A DNA stretch of 64,000 nucleotides from NCBI GenBank assembly GCA_903916675.1, contig CAIWXQ010000029.1, forward strand, positions 34,361-98,360, in the 5' to 3' direction. Shown here in pieces: positions 52,871 through 59,284 of this stretch. Under the pieces are notes generated by a model. The model had not been told where the DNA came from and did no database searches. It saw only the letters and a program-made list of their open reading frames with translations. Source of the stretch: an uncultured bacterium. GTDB taxonomy: Bacteria > Verrucomicrobiota > Kiritimatiellia > RFP12 > CAIWXQ01. Positions within the stretch are counted from its first letter, which is position 1. Each line of letters opens with the position of its first letter. Both the position numbers and the translations under genes were made by a program.

Positions 52871-52897
52871 TTACAACGGATTTATCGCCTTCTATTT

Positions 52898-52917
52898 GTC
52901 GCATTTCGTCGCATTTC
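52898..52917. promoter_or_regulatory. Tandem 10-bp repeat GTCGCATTTC, possible operator
   Basis: Two exact copies are followed by a related ATTCGCCGCAT at 52920. It is about 110 bp upstream of the promoter for the aldo/keto reductase. Confidence 0.4.
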
Positions 52918-53023
52918 AGATATTCGCCGCATACTCAGCTGCTGTCGAAATCCACGCCTTGAGCGCATGGATTTCCGGCTAACCGCGCGCTGAACTCCCG
53001 CAGTTGGGGACCTTCGCACGCCC

Positions 53024-53052
53024 TTGCAGCCTCATCCGGGTTTCGCTATAAG
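53024..53052 (+). promoter_or_regulatory. Probable sigma-70 promoter of the aldo/keto reductase
   Basis: TTGCAG (53024-53029) and TATAAG (53047-53052) with a 17-bp spacer, 43 bp before the ATG at 53096; AAAGG precedes the start. Confidence 0.6.
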
Positions 53053-53095
53053 AACACGAACTGCGTTATATTCCCGCGCACGCTGAAAGGTTCCC

Positions 53096-54220
53096 ATGCT
53101 CTACAAGCCCTACGGTTCCACCGGTCTTTCCGTCTCTGCCCTGGGCTTCGGCGGCATGCGCTTCGAGAATCAGGAAGACGTCGAAGGATGCGCCGCGCTG
53201 GTCAAGGCCTGCTATGACGCGGGGATCACCTACTTCGACACCGCCATCGGCTACGGCAAGTCTGAGGAGCGCATGGGCGTGGCATTCAAGGAGATGCGCC
53301 GCACGCGCGCCCAGCGGCCGTTCTACGTCGCAACCAAGACCTTCAGCGCCACGGCAGACGACGTGCGCCGCGACTGCGAGACCTCGCTAAAAAGGCTACA
53401 GGTCGACGCCATCGATTTTTACCACGTCTGGTGCGTGCTGACCCCGGAGGCTTGGCGCGAGCGCAAGGCCAAGGGGGTTCTACAGGCGTTCGAGAAGCTG
53501 CAGGCAGAGGGGCTGGTGCGCCACATCTGCGTCTCCAGCCACATGCGCGGCCGCGAGATCGCCGAACTGCTGGCTGACTACCCGTTCGCCGGCGTGCTGC
53601 TTGGCTACTCTGCCATGAACTTCGCTTTCCGCGAGGCGGCCTTGGATGAGGCCCACCGCCGCGGCCGCGCCGTGGTGGCCATGAACCCACTCGGCGGCGG
53701 GCTGATCCCGCAGCACCCGGAGCGATTCGGTTTCGTGCGCACACGTCCGGACGAGACGGTGACCGAGGGCGCCCTGCGGCTGCTCTTCAACGACGCGCGC
53801 GTCACCGTAGCGCTGGTCGGCCTCTCCAACCAGAAGCAGCTGCAAGAGGCGCTGGCCGCGGTGAATGGGTTCCAGCCGATCTTGCCGGAGCGCGTGGCGA
53901 CTATGCGCCACGGGCTGCGCGCCTCGTTCGACTCGCTCTGTACGGGGTGCGGCTACTGCGACTCCTGCCCGCAGGGGCTACCCGTGCCGAAGCTGATGGA
54001 CGCCTACAACCAGTTTGCGCTCTCCGGCAAGCCGGAAGACATGGCGAAGCGCATGAACTGGCACTGGGGGTTGCTGCGCAGCGGGCACCACCTCGACGAC
54101 TGCACCGCCTGCGGCCAGTGCGAACGCGCCTGCACACAAAAACTGCCGATCATTTCGCGGCTGAAGGATGTTCGGGATTCGGTTGGCAAGGCCGTCGCCG
54201 CGGCCGACGCCAAGGTGTAG
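53096..54220 (+). CDS. Aldo/keto reductase with C-terminal 4Fe-4S ferredoxin-like domain
   Basis: The product has 374 residues. The barrel opens LYKPYGSTGLSVSALGFGGM and holds the catalytic set Asp, Tyr, Lys and His (YFDTAIGYGKSEE; FYVATKTFS; FYHVWCVL). After about residue 280 two cysteine clusters follow, CTGCGYCDSCPQGLPVPK and CTACGQCERACTQKLPI, each able to hold a 4Fe-4S centre. This fusion is common in anaerobes, where electrons may come from ferredoxin rather than NADPH alone. Substrate unknown. Confidence 0.92.
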   Translation: MLYKPYGSTGLSVSALGFGGMRFENQEDVEGCAALVKACYDAGITYFDTAIGYGKSEERMGVAFKEMRRTRAQRPFYVATKTFSATADDVRRDCETSLKRLQVDAIDFYHVWCVLTPEAWRERKAKGVLQAFEKLQAEGLVRHICVSSHMRGREIAELLADYPFAGVLLGYSAMNFAFREAALDEAHRRGRAVVAMNPLGGGLIPQHPERFGFVRTRPDETVTEGALRLLFNDARVTVALVGLSNQKQLQEALAAVNGFQPILPERVATMRHGLRASFDSLCTGCGYCDSCPQGLPVPKLMDAYNQFALSGKPEDMAKRMNWHWGLLRSGHHLDDCTACGQCERACTQKLPIISRLKDVRDSVGKAVAAADAKV

Positions 54221-54253
54221 TCTCCCTGTCCGGGACGTGCGCGGGCTGCCGAT

Positions 54254-55330
54254 ATGACAAAGCGTGAAATTGTCCGCGCGGTTTATGCCGGCGAGAAACC
54301 GCCATATGTTCCCTGGTCTTTCTCGTTCACGGCAGAAGCTCGAACAAAGCTGGTGAAGCACTACGGCACGGAAAACCTGGACGCCGTGCTGGACAATCAT
54401 CTCCTGGCGTTGGGCGATTCGATCGGCTTCTTTGAAGATGTGGGAAACGATCGGGTGAGGGATGTTTTCGGCGTCGTCTGGGATCGAAGCCAGGATAAGG
54501 ACATTGGCATCGTCGAACACACGGTTCTTCCTGAGCCAACGCTGGCAGGTTACCGGTTTCCGAATCCGGCAGATGACCGCTTCTTCACTGACATACCAGA
54601 CAAACTTGGAAAACACGGGGATTGTTTTCGTGTCTTCCCAATCGGCTTTTCGTTATATGAGCGGGCCTGGACGATGCGGGGCATGCAAGACTTGATGATG
54701 GATTTTCTCGATCATCCCGGCTTCGTCCACGAACTTCTACATGCCATCACAGACTACAATATCGCACAAATTCAGAAGGCCCTTGCATTCGAGATTGATG
54801 CCGTCCACTTCGGCGATGACTGGGGACAGCAGTCTGGCCTTCAGATGGGGCCGGACCTTTGGCATGAGTTCATCTACCCGGAACTCAAAAGAATGTACGG
54901 CGTTGTCCGGAATGCCGGGCGCTATGTCTCCATCCATTCCTGTGGTGACGTGGATGAGTTGTTCGACGATCTCATCGGGATTGGCGTGAACTGTTTCAAT
55001 CCATTTCAGCCGGAAGTCATGGATGTCAAAACCCTGATACCGCGCTACCGCGGGCGTCTTGCTTTTCACGGAGGACTTTCCACGCAGAAAACGCTGCCGT
55101 ACGGAGCGGTGGAGGATGTGCGTCGGGAGTCGCGCACATTGATCAGACTGGGGCAAGACGGCGGATACATATTTGCCCCCGCCCATGCAGTTGAAGGGGA
55201 TGTCCCTCTGGAAAACATGCTCGCCTTCATCGAAGAGGCGATGAGCCAATCCGAATTCGTTAAACTGGGGATTGCCCAACCAGTTGCCGGAGATTATCGC
55301 CTTGCCGACACGGCGAAATCCCGGCGTTAA
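54254..55330 (+). CDS. Uroporphyrinogen-decarboxylase-family protein (MtaA/CmuA branch)
   Basis: The product has 358 residues starting MTKREIVRAVYAGEKPPYVP, typical of the branch. The barrel shows VHFGDDWGQQSGLQMGPDLW, then VSIHSCGDVDELFDDLIGIG, where HSCG is the His-Cys pair that binds zinc in the methylcobamide:CoM-type methyltransferases. FNPFQPEVMDVKTL follows, and GYIFAPAHAVEGDVPLEN ends the domain. HemE active-site residues are lacking. It is the second UroD-fold gene in the window. It could transfer methyl groups from sugar-derived methoxyls, which is inference. Confidence 0.88.
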   Translation: MTKREIVRAVYAGEKPPYVPWSFSFTAEARTKLVKHYGTENLDAVLDNHLLALGDSIGFFEDVGNDRVRDVFGVVWDRSQDKDIGIVEHTVLPEPTLAGYRFPNPADDRFFTDIPDKLGKHGDCFRVFPIGFSLYERAWTMRGMQDLMMDFLDHPGFVHELLHAITDYNIAQIQKALAFEIDAVHFGDDWGQQSGLQMGPDLWHEFIYPELKRMYGVVRNAGRYVSIHSCGDVDELFDDLIGIGVNCFNPFQPEVMDVKTLIPRYRGRLAFHGGLSTQKTLPYGAVEDVRRESRTLIRLGQDGGYIFAPAHAVEGDVPLENMLAFIEEAMSQSEFVKLGIAQPVAGDYRLADTAKSRR

Positions 55331-55354
55331 ACTTCGCCTACCTCTCCTGCGTCC

Positions 55355-55954
55355 TTACGGAGCTTCGCGCACGTGGATTTCGACCGGCGAGCAGCTCAGG
55401 TCGCGGTAGACGCGCAGGGTCTGGCGCGTCGGGTGCCATGCGTAGAGGACGAGTTCCACCGGCCGCCACATGGCCACCCAGCCGATGATCAGCAACCCCT
55501 CGGAGACGATCTCTCCGGCCAGCGGATGGTCCTTCAAGTTCAGCAGCACAATCAGGCCGCGCAGGCCCAGGCAGGTGATCAGCGTGCCCAGCCCCACCAG
55601 CAGGCTCCAGCGCGCCTGCCGGAAGACCTGCAGCAGTTCGCGGCGATAGGCCTGCGCACGGTAGAGAAAATAGTGGTTCACCGCCTGCTCGATCTGCCGC
55701 GCATTTTCGCGCGCCGCCTCCTCGGGTGGCAGGTGGAGTACCAGCTTGATCTTGTGACGGCGGGTAATCTCACGGGCGCAGGCCACGATGTACGCCTCGG
55801 CATCGTCATCTAGGTCGCGCTCGTGGAACGGCGAGGGATCGAACGTGTTGAAGAGCTGCGCCACGCGGTTCAGGCGCAGATCAATCACCTTCATGCCGTC
55901 TTCCGTCCGATAAACTGGGGAAATCTTGTGCATGTCATCACCCGTGGTAGCCAT
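55355..55954 (-). CDS. Membrane protein of unknown function with two central helices
   Basis: The product has 199 residues from the ATG at 55954 (GGGG 5 nt upstream; ATG 55933 is possible). The N-terminal part is soluble and conserved-looking (MKVIDLRLNRVAQLFNTFDP then SPFHERDLDDDAEAYIV). A charged helix follows, then two membrane segments (WSLLVGLGTLITCLGLRGLI; AGEIVSEGLLIIGWVAMW) and VELVLYAWHP. I have no name for the family. It is separate from neighbours; a word dyad lies just upstream. Confidence 0.75.
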   Translation of the reverse strand: MATTGDDMHKISPVYRTEDGMKVIDLRLNRVAQLFNTFDPSPFHERDLDDDAEAYIVACAREITRRHKIKLVLHLPPEEAARENARQIEQAVNHYFLYRAQAYRRELLQVFRQARWSLLVGLGTLITCLGLRGLIVLLNLKDHPLAGEIVSEGLLIIGWVAMWRPVELVLYAWHPTRQTLRVYRDLSCSPVEIHVREAP

Positions 55955-56014
55955 GATACCCCGCACTGTGGCACTTCTCAAGCGCATGTCCGGCATTGAA
56001 CATACCAGGTTGTG

Positions 56015-56164
56015 GACACAGAGATCCCAGAGGGGAGATGAGGGCACAGAGGATTCTATAACCGCAATTGCCCTGCCGCTGCACGCAGGGTGGTTGCGGC
56101 AATAATGATCTCTGTGGTCTCTGTCTTCCTCTGTGTCCTCGGTGCCCTTTTCGCGTACGATTCC
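56015..56164. repeat. Self-complementary word element (ACAGAG / CTCTGT)
   Basis: GGACACAGAG (56015-56024), CCAGAGGGGAG and GGCACAGAGG on the left answer CTCTGTGGTCTCTGTC, CCTCTGTGTCC and GGTGCC on the right. The tip has CCGCAA/TTGCGG and CCCTGC/GCAGGG stems. It lies between the divergent genes at 55954 and 56261. Confidence 0.7.
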
Positions 56165-56260
56165 GCACTCCATCGCATTGTCGCGTGAACGCTCTTGACC
56201 ATGCTGAGGCGCTTCTGTTAAGACACCGCATCGAAGCGAACCCCGGCCGGAAACCTCGCC

Positions 56261-57136
56261 ATGCTGGAAATCCAGACTGTCGGAATCATTGGCAGCGGCA
56301 CCATGGGCAGCGGCATTGCCCTTTGCTGCGCGCAGGCCGGCCTGCCGGTGCTCCTCGCGGGACGCGATCCGGCGCGGCTGACGCGCGCCATGGCCGTGAT
56401 CGACGTAAACGTCGACCGCCAGGTGAAGATGGGCACGGCGCCGGCCACTGCGCGCACGCAAGTCCCGGCCGCGATCCGGACGACGATTGACCTGTCAGCG
56501 TTGGCATCCTGTGATCTTGTCGTGGAGGCGGTGCCCGAAAATCTGGCTACCAAACGACAGCTTCTTGCGCGCCTTGAGACGCTGGTCCGGCCCGACGCCA
56601 TCCTCGCCTCCAACACCTCCACGCTCTCCCTGACCGCGCTGGCTGACGGCCTTTGCCATCCCGGCCGCGTCATCGGCCTGCACTTCATGAATCCGGCGTA
56701 CCGGGTCCCATTGGTGGAGGTCGTCTCCGCCAGACAGACCCTCCCCGAGGTCCGCAACGCGGTCCTGCGCCTGGCCGAACGCCTTGGCAAGACGCCTGTA
56801 GCGGTCACGGACGTCCCCGGCTTTGTCCTCAACCGCATTCTGCTGCCCATGATCAACGAGGCTGCCGGGCTCCTGGAAAGCGGCGCAGCCACGCGCGAAG
56901 CCATCGACGCCTGTCTGCGCCTCGGCGCCGGTCACCCCATGGGACCGCTGGCGCTGGCCGACCTGATCGGCATCGACATCTGCCTGGCGGGTCTGGAGGG
57001 GCTCCATCGCGATCTGGGAGATGCCCGCTATTGCCCTGCCCCGCTGCTCCGGCGCCTAGTGTCGGACGGCCGACTCGGCCGCAAGAGCGGACACGGTTTC
57101 TACGACTACGCGCCGCCCCCTTCGGTTTCACCGTAA
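56261..57136 (+). CDS. 3-hydroxyacyl-CoA dehydrogenase family (hydroxybutyryl-CoA type)
   Basis: The product has 291 residues, the size of single-domain Hbd/PaaH enzymes. The NAD site is [36 protein letters not shown] and [20 protein letters not shown] contain the catalytic Ser and His of the family. The C-terminal domain has [19 protein letters not shown] then [18 protein letters not shown], and a final [11 protein letters not shown]. It oxidises 3-hydroxyacyl-CoA with NAD+ or works in reverse in butyrate formation. No thiolase or crotonase is nearby, so the pathway is not clear here. Confidence 0.93.
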   Translation: MLEIQTVGIIGSGTMGSGIALCCAQAGLPVLLAGRDPARLTRAMAVIDVNVDRQVKMGTAPATARTQVPAAIRTTIDLSALASCDLVVEAVPENLATKRQLLARLETLVRPDAILASNTSTLSLTALADGLCHPGRVIGLHFMNPAYRVPLVEVVSARQTLPEVRNAVLRLAERLGKTPVAVTDVPGFVLNRILLPMINEAAGLLESGAATREAIDACLRLGAGHPMGPLALADLIGIDICLAGLEGLHRDLGDARYCPAPLLRRLVSDGRLGRKSGHGFYDYAPPPSVSP

Positions 57137-57151
57137 CTCATCTGTTTAACC

Positions 57152-57700
57152 ATGCCCTTTACACCACTTCACATGGGCCCCGGGATGCTCGTCAAAGCCG
57201 CCATGCCACGGCGGTTCAGCCTCGTGGTCTTCGGGCTCACGCAGGTAGTGATCGACACGGAAGTGCTGTGGCACATGGCGCGGCACGACATCTGCTACCA
57301 CACCTTCTTTCACACGTTTCTCGGCGCGACATGCGTCGCCGCCGCGATCAGCGCGATTGGCAAGCCGGTCAGCCAGTGGATCAAACGCCTCTGGAACTGC
57401 GTCGCGATCCGCTGCAGCAATTCGGACGTGACCGTCGAAACGCACACTTCGTGGACGGCAGCCATTTGGGGTGCAGCCATCGGCGCCTACAGTCATGTCG
57501 TGCTCGACAGCATCTATCACGCGAACATGGATGCCGCGCCGCTGCAGCCGTGGTCCGCAGCAAACCCATTCCTCGGGTGGATCGCCCCGGAATGGGTGGA
57601 AATCTGGTGCGTGCTGGCCGGCATTGTGGGGTTGATCTGGTATTTCGGCCGCACCATCCGGCCGCCGGCGCCCACGGATGAACCTGGAAAGAACAGTTGA
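57152..57700 (+). CDS. Membrane-bound metal-dependent hydrolase-like protein (YdjM/DUF457-like)
   Basis: The product has 182 residues beginning MPFTPLHMGPGMLVKAAMPR. The early PLH, then DICYHTFFHTFLGATCV and GAYSHVVLDSIYHANMDAAP, carry the histidine/aspartate set of the YdjM/DUF457/DUF4184-type families. Three to four membrane helices are likely. It starts 15 bp after the dehydrogenase gene and may be co-transcribed. Its end is followed by a word dyad. Confidence 0.75.
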   Translation: MPFTPLHMGPGMLVKAAMPRRFSLVVFGLTQVVIDTEVLWHMARHDICYHTFFHTFLGATCVAAAISAIGKPVSQWIKRLWNCVAIRCSNSDVTVETHTSWTAAIWGAAIGAYSHVVLDSIYHANMDAAPLQPWSAANPFLGWIAPEWVEIWCVLAGIVGLIWYFGRTIRPPAPTDEPGKNS

Positions 57701-57715
57701 TCCTGTGGTTTATAA

Positions 57716-57777
57716 ATCTGGAACTTAGGAAACCAGGAGGAATGACCATCTGATTCCTGATTTCCGGCTTTCCAGAT
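57716..57777. repeat. Self-complementary word element (ATCTGGAA / TTCCAGAT)
   Basis: The left arm ATCTGGAACTTAGGAAACCA continues GGAGGAAT. The right arm ATTCCTGATTTCCGGCTTTC continues CAGAT. They can fold into a stem of about 25 bp with interruptions between two convergent genes, so it might also end transcription, though no T-run follows. Confidence 0.6.
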
Positions 57778-57807
57778 AACCCAAACAAGAATCTGTTCCG
57801 TTTAGGT

Positions 57808-58803
57808 TCAATCGGGCATGCCGCCGCCGCTCGTCGCGCCGATTTCCTCGCGCTGGCGCGCCAGTTGCTCAATCTCCTGGCGCCAGTATTCGGGGGTCCC
57901 CCACCCTGGTGCGGTCTGCACAAACCCCTGATCGAGCTGCTGTCGGGCGCACCACGCGGCGTAGTGCACGTAGCGCATGGCGCGCAGCGCCTCCACCAGG
58001 CGCAATTGATCCCAGTCGAACGGCCGGAAGGTTTCATACCCCTCGACCAGCGCGTCGAGCTCGGCGCGGCTGTCGCTCGGATGCCCCGGCAGCATCATCC
58101 AGACATCCTGCACGGCTGGCCCGAGCGACATGTCGTCAAAATCGATCAGGTGAAACGCGCCGCCGGGCCGATGGAGAATGTTGCCGCGATGGCAGTCGCC
58201 ATGAATGCGGATGAGCGTGATGCCGGCGAACAACGGCATAATGGCCTCCTGCAACGCCTCGATTTCGTCATGAAAATCCTCGCACAGGCGTCCGGGGATC
58301 AGGCCGCTCTGGAGCATAAACGCCGCGTGTGCCGCCAGCGAGCGGTCCGGGGCGATCGTTACGCGGTCGCACGGCGCGTGTCGTGCGCCCACGCTGTGCA
58401 ACCGCGCCAGCAGGCGACCCAGCTGCTGCCATTCCTCCGGCGCCGGCTCCTCCAGCGGGCGGCCGCCCACGCGCGGGAAGAGCGCGAACGGCGTGTCCCC
58501 GGCCATGCGCAGCCGTTCGCCATCGCACCCCGGCAGCGGCGGCACGACCGGCAGTTCGTCGGCAGCCAGCTCTGCCACAAACTCCAGCTCGTCCTGCAAG
58601 GCCTCGCGGCTCCAGCGGCCGGGGCGATAAAACTTGGCGATGACGAACGAACCGTCGTTGAGCCCGACCTCGTAGACGCGGTTAATATAGCTGGCACGCG
58701 ACCGGCAGATGCCGTTGCAGCGCTGCCCCAGCGCGGCTTCGACCAGGTCGAGCACGCAGTCAGGGGTCAGCGAGCCAAACATGTGCTGTGTAGGTGCGGT
58801 CAC
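57808..58803 (-). CDS. srkA: SrkA-like stress-response kinase (APH/YihE family)
   Basis: The product has 331 residues (E. coli SrkA 328). It starts at GTG 58803, 9 bp after ridA; ATG 58782 is an alternative. It has the eukaryotic-like kinase fold: Lys in DGSFVIAKFYRPGRWS, the catalytic loop IRIHGDCHRGNILH and the metal aspartate in FHLIDFDDMSLGPAVQDVW. LTP near the N-terminus and the RPFDWDQL segment match SrkA, which phosphorylates proteins and protects E. coli from death under stress. The C-terminus (GWGTPEYWRQEIEQL) agrees with the family. Confidence 0.9.
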   Translation of the reverse strand: MTAPTQHMFGSLTPDCVLDLVEAALGQRCNGICRSRASYINRVYEVGLNDGSFVIAKFYRPGRWSREALQDELEFVAELAADELPVVPPLPGCDGERLRMAGDTPFALFPRVGGRPLEEPAPEEWQQLGRLLARLHSVGARHAPCDRVTIAPDRSLAAHAAFMLQSGLIPGRLCEDFHDEIEALQEAIMPLFAGITLIRIHGDCHRGNILHRPGGAFHLIDFDDMSLGPAVQDVWMMLPGHPSDSRAELDALVEGYETFRPFDWDQLRLVEALRAMRYVHYAAWCARQQLDQGFVQTAPGWGTPEYWRQEIEQLARQREEIGATSGGGMPD

Positions 58804-58812
58804 GACAAGCCG

Positions 58813-59187
58813 TTACAGGACCGCAATGCACTCGATCTCAACACGGGCGTCCTTGGGAAGGCGCTTGACCTCGATCGTCGAGCGTGCCGGCTTGTGCGCG
58901 CCAAAGGCCTTCTCATACTCGGCGTTCATGACGGCGAAGTCGTTCAGGTCCGCCAGAAAGACCGTGCACTTCACCACCTGCCGCAGACCGCTGCCGGCAG
59001 CCTCCAGCACGGCGGCAAGGTTCTGCAGCACCTGCCGCGCCTGCCCAGCCGTGTCGATTGCGGCAAACTGCCCGGTGGCGGGGCTCAGTCCGAGTTGTCC
59101 GGAGCAAAACACAAACCCGCCCGCCACGACGGCCTGCGAATAGGGTCCGACCGCCTGGGGCGCCTGAGGAGATGCGATTGTTTTCAT
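58813..59187 (-). CDS. RidA-family reactive imine deaminase
   Basis: The product has 124 residues starting MKTIASPQAPQAVGPYSQAV, almost the consensus opening. GGFVFCSGQLGLSPATG and QNLAAVLEAAGSGLRQVVKC are typical. The arginine of the active site is in PARSTIEVKRLPKDARVEIE, where R in ARSTIEV corresponds to Arg105, so deaminase activity is expected. It clears 2-aminoacrylate and other reactive enamines in trimers. It is the gene upstream of srkA on the minus strand. A repeated GATC-like string (59240-59270) lies between it and the next gene. Confidence 0.93.
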   Translation of the reverse strand: MKTIASPQAPQAVGPYSQAVVAGGFVFCSGQLGLSPATGQFAAIDTAGQARQVLQNLAAVLEAAGSGLRQVVKCTVFLADLNDFAVMNAEYEKAFGAHKPARSTIEVKRLPKDARVEIECIAVL

Positions 59188-59284
59188 GGTTTTTTCTGCT
59201 TACTTAAGGGGAGCGTCATTGGTCATTGCCGTGTCGAAATCACTATCGGGATCAGGATCGAAGAAAGATCCCGTCAGGTTGCCG

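Larger units (their letters stand above)
52401..53023. other. Intergenic region with repeats and no clear gene
   Basis: ORFs exist on both strands at 52423-52866 and in the upstream extension of the radical-SAM gene, but neither matches a family I know and both look low in coding quality. From about 52830 the DNA becomes AT-rich and carries a near-palindrome and a 10-bp tandem repeat. Confidence 0.45.
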
